In this document: positions 31,896 through 41,771 of the stretch, in pieces
Position numbering within the stretch: the stretch's first letter is position 1
Layout: each line of letters begins with the position of its first letter
Assembly (NCBI GenBank): GCA_020845495.1
Contig: JADLFM010000166.1
Location: 124,001-188,000 of the forward strand
Reading direction: 5' to 3'
Length of the DNA: 64,000 nucleotides
Origin: Chloroflexota bacterium
GTDB lineage: Bacteria; Chloroflexota; UBA6077; JACCZL01
Position numbers and translations under genes: made by a program
The notes under the pieces: generated by a model
The model's database searches: none
Told to the model about the DNA's origin: nothing
The model's input: the letters and a program-made list of their open reading frames with translations, nothing else

Positions 31896-33389
31896 ATGAC
31901 GCAACACGGGACCAGTGGATCTCTGGTTGTCACGCGCCGAGCGCTGCTCAAGCGCGGCCTGCTGGCCGGATTGGGTCTGGCCGGAGCATCGCTGCTGGCT
32001 GCCTGCCAGTCGGCCGCGCCGGCCGCGCCCGCGAAGCCTGCCGACAGCAAGCCAGCATCCGCCGCGAAGCCGGCCGATAGCACGCCGGCGTCCGCCGCGA
32101 AGCCGGCCGCCCAGACGTCGGCGCCTGCTGCCTCGGCCAAGCCGTATGCCGGCAAGACGATCACCGCCTGGCTGACCAGTCACGTCTACGCCAACACGAT
32201 CAAGGGGATGGTGGGTGAGTTCGAGGAGCGAAGCGGGATGAAGGTCTCGCTCGAACTGCTCGGCTTCGACATCCACAATCAGCGCGCTGATCTGGAGTTG
32301 TCCAGCAACTCCGGCAGCGTGGACGTCATGAACCTGACCTTTATCTTCTCCGGCAAGTGGATCGAGGCCGGCTGGTGTACGGATCTAACGCCCCTGCTGA
32401 ACGACCCGAACATGACCAGATCCGGCGAGGTCGAGCCGACTGATTTCACCGCCGGTGCCATGGCGCCCTTCAAGCGGGGCGACAAGCTATTCGGCCTGCC
32501 CTGGGTCGCCGAGACCACCATGCTGATGTATCGGACCGACGTCTTCAAGGACAAGGGCATCGCCGGGCCGCCCAAGACGTTCGATGAGATGGTTGAGATT
32601 GCCAAGAAGGTCAACTCGAACGAACTGGCCGGCAACCTCACCCGCGGCACCAACGGGCTGCACTGGGTCTGGCCGAACTACCTCTTCGGGTACGGCGGCA
32701 CGTTCCTGGTGGACCCGCCCAAGGACATGACCCCGGCCCTCAACTCCAAGGAGTCCGTGGCCGCGACCACCGTGTTCGATCAACTCGCCACCCAGTACGG
32801 GGTGCCCGGTTCGATGGCATTCCAGGATGCCGACTCTCAGAACTCCTTCAATCAGGGCCGGGCGGCGATGTTCCTCGACGCGCTCGGGGTGCTGGGCGCG
32901 TCGCTCGACCCCCAGAAGAGCAAGGTCGCCGACAAGGTCTCCTTCGCGTTGCCGCCAGCGGGACCAGCCGGCTTCAAGCCGCAGATCGCGGCACACGCCC
33001 TCTTCATCCCATCGGGCGTGAAGGACAAGGGGCCGGGCTTCGAGTTCGTCAAGTGGGCCACGAGCAAGGACGTCCTGAGAAAGACGGCCCTGGATGGCTC
33101 CCATGTCGCGGTCCCGCGCACGTCGATCTTGTCCGATCCGGCCTACGACAAGAAGTACACCTGGGGCGGTGCGAAGATCGGCGAACTGCAATCCAAGGTG
33201 CTCGACGCGGCCGGGGCCGGCTACATGACCTACCGTACCTTGCCAGAGTTCCCACAGCTTGGCGCACGCGTGACGATCGCCCTGACCGAGATTTCGTCGA
33301 AACAGAAGAGCGTGGAGCAGTCGCTCAACGACCTCCAGACTGATGCGATCGGCATTCTCAAGCAGGCGGGCCACCAGATCAAGGGGTAG
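31896..33389 (+). CDS. ABC sugar-type substrate-binding lipoprotein (Tat-type signal)
   Basis: A 497-residue family-1-type solute-binding protein. The N-terminus has a twin-arginine-like VTRRALLK (R14-R15), a hydrophobic stretch and lipobox LLAAC with C37, so it is exported and lipid-anchored. A linker repeats AAKPADS-type units (about 45-80). The mature domain has features of extracellular sugar-binding proteins: TITAWLTSHVYANTIKGMVGEFEERSGMKV-like start, GLPWVAETTMLMYRTDVFKDKG, FNQGRAAMFLDALGVLG, KWATSKDVL. AGGGGA precedes the start; a GTG at 31893 is adjacent. Two permease genes follow but no ATPase. The sugar is unknown. Confidence 0.88.
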   Translation: MTQHGTSGSLVVTRRALLKRGLLAGLGLAGASLLAACQSAAPAAPAKPADSKPASAAKPADSTPASAAKPAAQTSAPAASAKPYAGKTITAWLTSHVYANTIKGMVGEFEERSGMKVSLELLGFDIHNQRADLELSSNSGSVDVMNLTFIFSGKWIEAGWCTDLTPLLNDPNMTRSGEVEPTDFTAGAMAPFKRGDKLFGLPWVAETTMLMYRTDVFKDKGIAGPPKTFDEMVEIAKKVNSNELAGNLTRGTNGLHWVWPNYLFGYGGTFLVDPPKDMTPALNSKESVAATTVFDQLATQYGVPGSMAFQDADSQNSFNQGRAAMFLDALGVLGASLDPQKSKVADKVSFALPPAGPAGFKPQIAAHALFIPSGVKDKGPGFEFVKWATSKDVLRKTALDGSHVAVPRTSILSDPAYDKKYTWGGAKIGELQSKVLDAAGAGYMTYRTLPEFPQLGARVTIALTEISSKQKSVEQSLNDLQTDAIGILKQAGHQIKG

Positions 33390-33417
33390 CGCCGTCCACC
33401 GAGGTTAGAGCATCAGA

Positions 33418-33455
33418 GGCCGGTACCGGCGGTCGGGAGACGGCTGGTACCGGCC
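33418..33455 (+). terminator. Intercistronic inverted repeat in the ABC operon
   Basis: GGCCGGTACC (33418-33427) and GGTACCGGCC (33446-33455) are perfect 10-bp arms with an 18-nt loop, between the binding-protein and first permease genes. Such hairpins often stabilise the upstream message or attenuate the rest. It is not a classic terminator. Confidence 0.45.
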
Positions 33456-33471
33456 AGAGCGCGGAGCATCT

Positions 33472-34416
33472 GTGCAGCAGACACGATCCGAGGCGGAGCG
33501 TGCGGTACGCGCCGTCCATGCCAGTGCACGGGGACTGAGCTGGCAGCGCCGTCAGCAGCGGGTCTACACCACCTACGTGCTACCCGCGGTAGTCGCCCTG
33601 GTTCTCGTCACCATCCTCCCGACGCTCTTTCTCCTGGGCACCAGTTTGACCAATTTGAATCCAAGCCGGCCGAACTCGCTTCAGTTCATCGGACTCCAGA
33701 ACTACGCCGTGCTGCTCCAGGACGGCCGCTTCTGGAATTCGATCTGGGTCCAGATCCGACTGTCCTTCTGGACGGTATCGCTCCAGTTGCTCATCGGGTT
33801 GGGGCTAGCGTTGCTGTTGAACAGCCGACTGCGCTTCCTGGAGTTGGTTCGCTCGGTGTTCATCATCCCGATGGTCTTGCCGCCCGTGATCGTGGCGATC
33901 ATCTGGAAGATTCTGTTCACGCCGGACATCAGCCCGATCAACTGGGCGCTATCGCTGGTCGGCATTGGCGGTCCGGCCTGGCTGGTCCATCCGTTCTGGG
34001 CGCTGTTCGCGATCGTCGTCGCCGACACCTGGGAGTGGTTCCCGTTCACCATGCTGATGCTCCTGGCGGCGCTCCAGATGATGCCTGACGAGCCGCTCGA
34101 AGCCGCGCGGATCGACGGCGCGTCCGCCGCCCAGGTGTTTCGCTACATTGTGTTGCCGCTGCTCAAGCCGGCCATTGTCGTCGCCGTACTGTTCCGCTTG
34201 ATCGATAGCGTCAAGGCGTTCCCCCACATCTTCATCATGACCGGCGGCGGGCCGGGCATCGCCACCGAGCCGACCAACTTCTACGCCTACATGCAAGGGT
34301 TTACCTTCTCGTTGATCGGCTTCTCCAGTTCGATCTCCATGGTGATTTTGATCATGACGATGGGCCTGAGCTACCTGGTCATCCGTATCGTCGGAAGGCA
34401 GGTCGACGTTGAGTAG
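33472..34416 (+). CDS. ABC sugar permease, MalF/UgpA type
   Basis: A 314-residue inner-membrane permease with about six helices. The binding-protein-dependent transport EAA loop is EAARIDGASAAQVFRYIVLPLLKP, which contacts the ATPase. The N-terminal helix (YVLPAVVALVLVTILPTLFLL) and LNPSRPNSLQFIGLQNYAVLL loop are typical of the MalF/UgpA group. The GTG at 33472 has GGAG about 6 nt upstream. It forms a heterodimer with the next gene product. No ATP-binding subunit is encoded nearby, so a shared ATPase elsewhere is inferred. Confidence 0.92.
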   Translation: MQQTRSEAERAVRAVHASARGLSWQRRQQRVYTTYVLPAVVALVLVTILPTLFLLGTSLTNLNPSRPNSLQFIGLQNYAVLLQDGRFWNSIWVQIRLSFWTVSLQLLIGLGLALLLNSRLRFLELVRSVFIIPMVLPPVIVAIIWKILFTPDISPINWALSLVGIGGPAWLVHPFWALFAIVVADTWEWFPFTMLMLLAALQMMPDEPLEAARIDGASAAQVFRYIVLPLLKPAIVVAVLFRLIDSVKAFPHIFIMTGGGPGIATEPTNFYAYMQGFTFSLIGFSSSISMVILIMTMGLSYLVIRIVGRQVDVE

Positions 34417-35269
34417 TGTGGCAGTGGAACGCCCCTCGTCCGCGCGGGCTGCGCGGATGTCCGGGCGGCGGGCGCTGACTTACACGGTGGTCGTGCTGTT
34501 GATTCTGGCCACCGCGTTCCCGTTCCTCTGGCTGCTCCAGATGTCGCTCAAGACCGAGATAGCGATGTTCGAGATGCCGCCGAAGCTCCTCTTCGTCCCC
34601 TCACTACGGAACTATGCCGACGTGCTCACCGGCGACTTCCTGCGATCGTTCCGGAACAGCACCGTCGCCAGCGTCGCGACCACGATTCTGTCTCTGCTGA
34701 TCGGCGTACCGGCCGCCTACGGCCTGGCGCGGGCCCGATTCCGGAGTGATGGTCTACTCTCGTATTGGGTGCTCGGGACGCGCATGGCGCCGCCGATCGC
34801 ATTCGCTATCCCGTTCTTCCTGGCCTACCGGCAGGCGGGCCTGATCGACACCGTGCCCGGCTTGATCCTGATCTACCTGACCTTCAACCTGTCCCTGGTT
34901 ATCTGGATGATGCGAACGTTCTTCGAGGGGCTGCCGCGCTCGCTCGAGGAGGCAGCGTTCATCGATGGGGCCGGCATCACCCAGACGTTCCTCAGGGTGA
35001 CCTTGCCACTCTCAGCGCCAGGGCTGGCGACGACCGCGATCTTCTGCTTCCTGATGTCCTGGAACGACTTCTTCTATGCGCTCGTCCTGACCCGGACGCA
35101 GGCGATGACCGCGCCCGTCGCGGTGGTCAACTTCATGGCCTATCAGGGCTGGGAGTGGGGCAAGATCACCGCCGGCGGAACGCTCATCATGCTGCCGGTG
35201 GTGATCTTCTCGTTCGCGGTGCGCAAGTACCTGATTCACGGCCTCACAGCCGGCGCCGTGAAGGGATGA
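34409..35269 (+). CDS. ABC sugar permease, MalG/UgpE type
   Basis: A 286-residue inner-membrane permease with six helices, partner of the preceding MalF-type protein. The start region PFLWLLQMSLKTEIAMF and loop PSLRNYADVL are typical of MalG/UgpE. Its EAA loop is EEAAFIDGAGITQTFLRVTLPLSAP. The TTG at 34409 overlaps the preceding stop by 8 nt; a GTG at 34418 is an alternative. Its stop is only 3 nt from the convergent glnA stop, so transcription of the two genes may interfere. No ATPase gene follows. Confidence 0.92.
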   Translation: MSSVAVERPSSARAARMSGRRALTYTVVVLLILATAFPFLWLLQMSLKTEIAMFEMPPKLLFVPSLRNYADVLTGDFLRSFRNSTVASVATTILSLLIGVPAAYGLARARFRSDGLLSYWVLGTRMAPPIAFAIPFFLAYRQAGLIDTVPGLILIYLTFNLSLVIWMMRTFFEGLPRSLEEAAFIDGAGITQTFLRVTLPLSAPGLATTAIFCFLMSWNDFFYALVLTRTQAMTAPVAVVNFMAYQGWEWGKITAGGTLIMLPVVIFSFAVRKYLIHGLTAGAVKG

Positions 35270-35272
35270 GGG

Positions 35273-36649
35273 TTAGTACCGCGACAGGTAGCGTTCGATC
35301 TCCCAGGGCGACACCTGCATCCGGTATTCGTCCCACTCGGCAGTCTTGGCAGCGTGGAACCACTCGGAGATGTACTCGCCGAGCGCGTCGCGAATGACAC
35401 TGTCTTCCGCCAGCGCGTCGAGCGCCTCCTTGAGCGTACCTGGCAGCATCGCGACCGCGTACTTCGCCATCATCTGGTCGTCGAACTGGTAGAGATCCTC
35501 TTCGACGGGGCGCGGGGGCAGAAGCTTTCGCTCGATACCGTCTAGGCCGGCTGCCAGCATGACGGCAAAAGCAAGGTATGGATTGCAGCTTGGGTCCGGA
35601 CAGCGAAGCTCGATACGGGCGGCCTGCTGGCGCCCGCGCGTGGTCTGCGGAACCCGGATCAGGGCCGAGCGGTTGATGCGGGCCCACGAGACGTAGACCG
35701 GCGCTTCGTAGCCGGGCACGAGCCGCTTGTACGAGTTGACGAGTGGGGCGAGCACGGCCGACATCCCCCGCGCATGGGCAAGCTGGCCGGCGATGAAGTG
35801 CTTGGCAAGGTCCGAGAGGCCGTATTCGTCGTGGGCGTCGTAGAACAGGTTCTCGCCCGTGCGGAGGTCAGCCAGGCTCTGGTGACAGTGCATGCCGGAG
35901 CCGTTGAGCCCAAAGAATGGCTTGGGCATGAACGTCGCATAGAGGCCGTGGCGCTGGGCAACGGCCTTGAGGGTGACCCGAAAGGTAACGGAGTTGTCGG
36001 CAGTGACGAGGGCCGGACCGTAGGTGAAGTCGATTTCGTGCTGCCCGACGGCGACCTCGTGATGGCTCGTCTCGACGACGATGCCCTGGGCCTCGAGCGC
36101 GTTGACCATCTCCTTGCGGACGTCGGCGGCAAGGTCGGTGGTGACGTCGAAGTAGCCGGCCTGGTCGTGTGGAAGCGGCTCGATCTTCTGGGGGCCGCCG
36201 GTGTGGGGGCCGCTGGTGCGGAGCAGGAAGAACTCGAGCTCGGGGCCAATCTGGAACTGGTAGCCTAGCTCCGCCGCGCGGGCGAGCTGACGCTTGAGCC
36301 GGCTGCGCGGGTCGCCGTCGAAGGGGACACCGTCGGGGGTGAAGACGTCGCAGAAGACTTTGGCCGTGGCGTTGCCGCCGGTGTCCCAGGGTATCGGACT
36401 AAACGTCGACAGGTCCGGCGCGAGATACATGTCGCTTTCATGGACCCGCGCAAAGCCCTCCACCGAGGAGCCATCGAACCAGAGCCCCTGAGCGATGGCG
36501 TCTTCGAGTTTATGGATGGGGATCGTCACCGTCTTGACGACGCCCATGATGTCGGTGAACTGGAGGTTGACGAACCTGATGCCTTCGGCAGCGGCCCGTT
36601 CGAGGACTCGCTGGCGCTGGTCGTCAGCGTCGCTTTCCGCTGCGCGCAT
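35273..36649 (-). CDS. glnA: Glutamine synthetase type I
   Basis: A 458-residue enzyme that makes glutamine from glutamate, ammonia and ATP. Signatures: RFVNLQFTDIMG, LWFDGSSVEGF (the D50-type residue), the metal-binding GPELEFFLL, NGSGMHCHQSL, the ATP-site TTRGRQQAARIELRCPD and SCNPYLAFAVMLAAGLDGI. Length is close to the alpha-subtype, which lacks the 25-residue insert. A Tyr in EEDLYQFDD is near the adenylylation position of the beta type, so the regulation type is not certain. It follows the PucR regulator gene on the same strand by 46 nt, probably as one unit. Confidence 0.96.
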   Translation of the reverse strand: MRAAESDADDQRQRVLERAAAEGIRFVNLQFTDIMGVVKTVTIPIHKLEDAIAQGLWFDGSSVEGFARVHESDMYLAPDLSTFSPIPWDTGGNATAKVFCDVFTPDGVPFDGDPRSRLKRQLARAAELGYQFQIGPELEFFLLRTSGPHTGGPQKIEPLPHDQAGYFDVTTDLAADVRKEMVNALEAQGIVVETSHHEVAVGQHEIDFTYGPALVTADNSVTFRVTLKAVAQRHGLYATFMPKPFFGLNGSGMHCHQSLADLRTGENLFYDAHDEYGLSDLAKHFIAGQLAHARGMSAVLAPLVNSYKRLVPGYEAPVYVSWARINRSALIRVPQTTRGRQQAARIELRCPDPSCNPYLAFAVMLAAGLDGIERKLLPPRPVEEDLYQFDDQMMAKYAVAMLPGTLKEALDALAEDSVIRDALGEYISEWFHAAKTAEWDEYRMQVSPWEIERYLSRY

Positions 36650-36695
36650 CGCTGGACGCTCCCGCTGGTAGGTTCTGGTGCTGTTGAAGCTGGGA

Positions 36696-38528
36696 TTATG
36701 GGCTGGCTATCGACGTACCGTCGAGCGGCCGCCGGCCGATCACCCGGCCGATCTTGAGCGCGACCTGGAGGGCGAGGCGGGTCTCCGGGTCGTCGAGCTC
36801 AACCCCGAGCACCTGGCGCACCCGCTCCAGTCGGTAGAGCAGGGTGTTGCGATGGAGGTGGAGGCGCTGAGCGGTGCGCACGTGATTGCCGTGGCACTCG
36901 AAGAACGCTTCCAGCGTGTTGACCAGTTCGGCGTTCTGGCGCTCGTCATGAGACTGAAGCTTACCCAGCAGATCGTCATAAAAGGCCGCGAGCTCTGGGT
37001 TGTCGCGCAGTTGGAAGAGGAGCCGCTGGACGCCAAGCTGCTCGAAATGGACCGAGCGGTCGCCGCCGAGCAGGTCGCAACCAATGGCGAGCGCCTGACT
37101 GGCCTCACGGAAGGAGGCGGCGAGGCCAGCTACCCCAGGATAGTAGCGACCGATGCCAACCGTGACTGGCGCACCGGGCAGCAAGGCCGTCAGCCGCTCG
37201 CGCAGCCGGTCAGCGACCTCGACGGACTCTTCGGTTGTCGGCGGGCTTGCGCGCGGGATGGCCACGACCAGCGTGCCCTGGTACTCTCGAAGCAGCGCGG
37301 TGGGCGCCAGTCGGAGCACTTCGGTGCTGACCAGATCGGTAACCCGCAGCCGCTGCGGAGCACCTCCGGCTCGGTCTCCAGGCTCGGCGACGTGGACGGC
37401 CAGAAGGACGTGCGGGCGGGTCAGGTCGTGGCCCATCCAGCGGGCGCGCGCCAGCATGGCGTCATCTGACGGATAGGCGCCGGCGAGCAGGTCGTCGAGA
37501 AAGTCGCCTTGCAGCCGCAACTGGGCCTCAGTGACGGCGCGCTGCTTCGCGAGCTCGATGACCAGGACTCGGGCGGCGCGTTCGGCAACCTGTCGATCGA
37601 GGTCGGTGAGCGCGGCGTCGCCGCCGAGAACGAGGTAGCCGGCGGGTGTCCCGCGCAGCCGCAGCGGCGCAACGAGGGCTTCGCGAACGCCAGTTCCGCC
37701 TCCCTCCTCACGCATGGGCGGCTCGCCCCCACTGGCCCCTGCGTCCCCAGCGGCGTCTGTGTTCCGCTGAGCGTGCGGGTGTCCGTCCGCTGCCTGGGCA
37801 TCATCTCCCCACTCACTGCCGGCAGCCGACAGCTCTGGGGAGAGCGGGAGCCGGAAGTACGGGCGGGGGCGGGCGCCAGGCTGCACGGGGTCATGGGTTG
37901 CGAGAAGCGCGCCGACCATGTCGCCGAACGCGGCGGCCTGCACCTCCTCTGGGGCGGTCACCTGGACCCGGAAGTACTCGTCGAGCACGACGGCCGGCCG
38001 CTGCGTCACGTCCGCAACCGCGGCGGTGAGCGCGCCAATGCCGGCATCGTCGACGAGGGTGGCAAGAAGCCGCTCGTAGATCTGATCGACGCGACGGCGT
38101 AGCTGGGCCTCACGATCGACGATCAGGCTGACGATCGCGCGCTCGGCCTCGACCAGCGTGGTGCCGGCGGGGAGCCGGAGCATCGGTATACCAAGCTCGT
38201 CGGCAATCTGGACAACCTCAACTGAAACGTCGCCCGCGACGACGACCGCTTTGACGCCGGCATCGGTCAGATCGCGCAGGGAACGCCCGAAGGCGCGGTG
38301 CTGGGTGAGTGTCGGCGGCAGCAGCACCATCTCGCCGTCTTCGCGCATCCCAAGCGTCGGCTGCCGCGACCCGAGCAGGCGTGCCCAGAAAATGCCGCTG
38401 TTGAGGTGCTGCTGGCCGGCCAGGACGACGGTGCCCGTGGGCAAGGCCAGGCGCAGCACGTCGGACACGCTGACCGAGTAGCCCGGCGCGTGGCGAGCGT
38501 GTGGTGGGCCAGCAAACGCGGTCTGCAT
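36696..38528 (-). CDS. PucR-family transcriptional regulator
   Basis: A 610-residue regulator. The N-terminal PucR domain (about 15-140; SVSVSDVLRLALPTGTVVLAG, SLRDLTDAGVKAVVVAGD) is a sensing region. A middle GAF/GGDEF-like region has DRQVAERAARVLVIELAKQRA and HVLLAVHVAEPGD. The C-terminal HTH_30 reads NTLEAFFECHGNHVRTAQRLHLHRNTLLYRLERV. Such proteins commonly control purine, amino-acid or nitrogen catabolism. The ATG at 38528 has AGGA immediately upstream (minus strand). glnA follows 46 nt downstream, so nitrogen control is likely. A 17-bp palindrome directly upstream of the start may be its own operator. Confidence 0.87.
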   Translation of the reverse strand: MQTAFAGPPHARHAPGYSVSVSDVLRLALPTGTVVLAGQQHLNSGIFWARLLGSRQPTLGMREDGEMVLLPPTLTQHRAFGRSLRDLTDAGVKAVVVAGDVSVEVVQIADELGIPMLRLPAGTTLVEAERAIVSLIVDREAQLRRRVDQIYERLLATLVDDAGIGALTAAVADVTQRPAVVLDEYFRVQVTAPEEVQAAAFGDMVGALLATHDPVQPGARPRPYFRLPLSPELSAAGSEWGDDAQAADGHPHAQRNTDAAGDAGASGGEPPMREEGGGTGVREALVAPLRLRGTPAGYLVLGGDAALTDLDRQVAERAARVLVIELAKQRAVTEAQLRLQGDFLDDLLAGAYPSDDAMLARARWMGHDLTRPHVLLAVHVAEPGDRAGGAPQRLRVTDLVSTEVLRLAPTALLREYQGTLVVAIPRASPPTTEESVEVADRLRERLTALLPGAPVTVGIGRYYPGVAGLAASFREASQALAIGCDLLGGDRSVHFEQLGVQRLLFQLRDNPELAAFYDDLLGKLQSHDERQNAELVNTLEAFFECHGNHVRTAQRLHLHRNTLLYRLERVRQVLGVELDDPETRLALQVALKIGRVIGRRPLDGTSIASP

Positions 38529-38536
38529 CGTCCTGA

Positions 38537-38553
38537 TTGTGCAGATCGTACAA
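38537..38553 (-). promoter_or_regulatory. 17-bp palindrome before the PucR start
   Basis: TTGTGC-AGATC-GTACAA: arms match at five of six positions around a 5-nt centre. It ends 9 nt upstream of the PucR start codon, a place where bound repressor would block transcription or translation initiation. Confidence 0.4.
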
Positions 38554-38567
38554 AGCGGCCGGCAAAT

Positions 38568-38614
38568 CCCCTCACCCCTCGAGTGCTCTCCCACTTGCAT
38601 GCGCGAGGGAGCAG
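38568..38614. repeat. CCCCTCACCC-type dispersed repeat, copy 2
   Basis: CCCCTCACCCCTC (38568-38580) is followed by GCTCTCCCAC, a CG-rich loop and GAGGGAGCAG, ending at 38614. The block order matches the copy at 18216-18260 in folC. The two halves can fold into an imperfect hairpin. Confidence 0.5.
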
Positions 38615-38644
38615 TCGGCGGCCACGCCCGGCCGTCCTGCGCGG

Positions 38645-38653
38645 TGCTATACT
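38645..38653 (+). promoter_or_regulatory. Extended -10 promoter of the pyr operon
   Basis: TG-C-TATACT (38645-38653) lies about 75 nt upstream of the leader ORF. No good -35 is visible. The same TG-N-TATAMT form precedes recA, ftsH and secA. Confidence 0.5.
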
Positions 38654-38688
38654 CTGCGTGGTTGAGCGTGGCAATGGCTCGCCCGCCA

Positions 38689-39394
<706 letters not shown>

Positions 39395-39415
39395 GCACGC
39401 CAGGAGGTTGGGCCG

Positions 39416-40453
39416 ATGACCGCGACGGGCGCGCGTCCGATTCTCACCCCGTCCCCCTACGGCGACGGCACGATTCGGCCAGTCTGGCCCGGCCGCCGGC
39501 ACGTGCTCGACCTCGACGATTTCCAGCCAGGCGAGATCGTCCAGGTGCTCGACATGGCCGAAACGATGAAGCGCATCCTGGCCCGGCCGATCAAGAAAGC
39601 CCCGACGCTACGCGGCAAGACGATCGTGACGCTGTTCTACGAGTCGAGCACCCGTACCCGCGTCTCGTTCGAGGTGGCCGCCAAGGTGCTGGGGGCGGAT
39701 GCCGTGAACGTGTCGGCTTCGGCAAGTAGCGTGACGAAGGGCGAATCGCTGCTGGATACGCTGCGGACGCTCGAAGCGATTGGCGCCGACACGATCGTGA
39801 TGCGACACCCTCAGAGCGGCGCCCCCTGGACCATCGCCTCGCGCGTCGGCGCGTCGGTCATCAACGGGGGCGACGGCTGGCACGCCCACCCGACCCAGGC
39901 GTTGCTGGACCTGTTCACGATCCGGGAGCGGCTCGGGCGCGTGGCCGGGGTTCAGGTGACGATCCTTGGCGACATCCTGCATAGTCGAGTGGCGCGGTCG
40001 GCCATCTGGGGGCTGACAAAGCTCGGGGCGCACGTCACGGTGTGCGGCCCGCCCACCCTGCTGCCGAGGCAGTGGGTCGAGGCGCCGGAGTCGCTGCCCT
40101 GGCCGCTTCGGGTTGAGGAGCGGATCGAGGGTGCGCTGGAAGGTGCCGATGTCGTGATGACGCTCAGGTTGCAGCGTGAGCGGCAGCATGGAGGGCTGAT
40201 CCCGAGCATCCGTGAGTACTGCCAGTTGTATGGCCTGACGACCGAGCGGCTGGCACGGGCAAAGGTGGATGCGCTCGTCATGCACCCGGGACCGATGAAC
40301 GAAGGGATCGAGATCTCGCCGGAGGTGGCCCATGGGCCACAGTCGGCGATCGAAGATCAGGTGACGAACGGCGTGGCCGTGCGGATGGCCCTCCTCTACC
40401 TACTCTCGGGTGGAATGGCCCAACTAGATGGAGAGTATGGGCATGGTCAGTGA
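39416..40453 (+). CDS. pyrB: Aspartate carbamoyltransferase catalytic subunit
   Basis: A 345-residue enzyme that joins carbamoyl phosphate and aspartate, the first committed step of pyrimidine synthesis. The carbamoyl-phosphate loop is [27 protein letters not shown], a [19 protein letters not shown] segment and [13 protein letters not shown] are typical. A 30-residue N-terminal extension precedes the normal start. No pyrI regulatory subunit is present. AGGAGG precedes the ATG, and the 3' end overlaps pyrC by 11 nt. Confidence 0.97.
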   Translation: MTATGARPILTPSPYGDGTIRPVWPGRRHVLDLDDFQPGEIVQVLDMAETMKRILARPIKKAPTLRGKTIVTLFYESSTRTRVSFEVAAKVLGADAVNVSASASSVTKGESLLDTLRTLEAIGADTIVMRHPQSGAPWTIASRVGASVINGGDGWHAHPTQALLDLFTIRERLGRVAGVQVTILGDILHSRVARSAIWGLTKLGAHVTVCGPPTLLPRQWVEAPESLPWPLRVEERIEGALEGADVVMTLRLQRERQHGGLIPSIREYCQLYGLTTERLARAKVDALVMHPGPMNEGIEISPEVAHGPQSAIEDQVTNGVAVRMALLYLLSGGMAQLDGEYGHGQ

Positions 40454-41771
40454 GCGAGTGCGGCTCGTCGGTGGGCGGCTGATCGATCCCGCCGAAGGCG
40501 TCGATGAGGTCGCCGACCTCGTCATAGGCGGCGGGCGCGTTCTCGAAATCGTGCCGTCGACCGACCGAGGCCGGCGTACCGCGGAGGCGAGCGGCGATCG
40601 TATCGAAGATGTCAGCGGCCTGGTGGTCGCGCCCGGCTTCGTGGACCTGCACTGCCACCTGCGAGAGCCAGGCTATGAAGAGAAGGAGACGATCGCGACC
40701 GGAACCCGCGCGGCAGCGGCCGGCGGGTTCACGACCGTGTGCGCGATGCCGAACACGAATCCGACGATCGACACCGCATCCGACGTCGAGTGGGTGCTGA
40801 CGGCGGCGCGACGATCCGGAGTGGTGCGGGTGCTGCCGATCGGCACGATCACCCGAGGCGAGCGCGGGCAGGAATTGTCCGAGATGGCGGACATGGCGAA
40901 CGCGGGGGCGGTCGCGTTCTCGGACGACGGACAGGCGGTCCGCAACGCACGGCTGATGCGCAACGCGCTCGCCTATAGCCGGGTGACCGGCCGCCCAATC
41001 GTGGATCACTGCGAGGATCAGGATCTCGTCGACAACGGCGTCATGCATGACGGACGGGTCGCGAGCATCCTCGGGCTGCGAGGCTCGCCGGCCGAGGCCG
41101 AGGAAGTGGCTGTGGCCCGCGATATCGCGCTGGCCCGCGCGACCGGCGGGCGGCTGCATCTGGCCCACATCAGTACCGCCGCCGCGGTCGACCTCGTGCG
41201 ACAGGCGAAGGCCCGCGCTGTCGAGGTGACGGCCGAAGTAACGCCCCACCACCTGCTGATGACCGATGAATGGGTCGCCGGCAACGGCGTCGGCCATCCG
41301 CCGTTCAACACCAACTGCCGGGTGAATCCACCCCTGCGCACCGATGCCGACCGCACCGCCCTGATCGAAGGGTTGCTCGACGGAACGATTGACTGCATCG
41401 CGACCGACCACGCCCCTCACACCGGCGTGGACAAAGATTGCGAGTTCGATCGGGCAGCCCCCGGCATCTCTGGGCTAGAGACCGCGTTCGGGCTGCTGAT
41501 GCGGCTAGTGGACGCCGGGCAATTCGATCTGCCGACGCTGATTCGGCTGTTGACGGCCGAGCCAGCGCGAGTCTTCAGGCTCGACGCGGGCACCCTCCGG
41601 GCGGGCGCAGCGGCCGATGTCATCGTGCTGGATCCGTCGGCCGAGTGGACGGTGGACGTGCGGAAGTTCCAGTCAAAAGGAAGGAACTCGCCGCTTCAGG
41701 GAGAGCGCCTGCGGGGCCTCGTCCAAAGGACGATCGTGGGCGGCGAGACGGTGTACGAGGTCTCACGATGA
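40443..41771 (+). CDS. pyrC: Dihydroorotase
   Basis: A 442-residue amidohydrolase that closes carbamoyl-aspartate to dihydroorotate. The metal site motif is [11 protein letters not shown], with [18 protein letters not shown] and ATDHAPHT supplying further ligands and the catalytic Asp. The length and HCHLREPG form fit the class I, Aquifex/Bacillus-type enzyme that associates with PyrB. The ATG at 40443 is preferred over in-frame ATGs at 40428 and 40437 because GGAGAG (40430-40435) is well spaced. Its stop overlaps the carA start as ATGA. Confidence 0.96.
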   Translation: MVSERVRLVGGRLIDPAEGVDEVADLVIGGGRVLEIVPSTDRGRRTAEASGDRIEDVSGLVVAPGFVDLHCHLREPGYEEKETIATGTRAAAAGGFTTVCAMPNTNPTIDTASDVEWVLTAARRSGVVRVLPIGTITRGERGQELSEMADMANAGAVAFSDDGQAVRNARLMRNALAYSRVTGRPIVDHCEDQDLVDNGVMHDGRVASILGLRGSPAEAEEVAVARDIALARATGGRLHLAHISTAAAVDLVRQAKARAVEVTAEVTPHHLLMTDEWVAGNGVGHPPFNTNCRVNPPLRTDADRTALIEGLLDGTIDCIATDHAPHTGVDKDCEFDRAAPGISGLETAFGLLMRLVDAGQFDLPTLIRLLTAEPARVFRLDAGTLRAGAAADVIVLDPSAEWTVDVRKFQSKGRNSPLQGERLRGLVQRTIVGGETVYEVSR

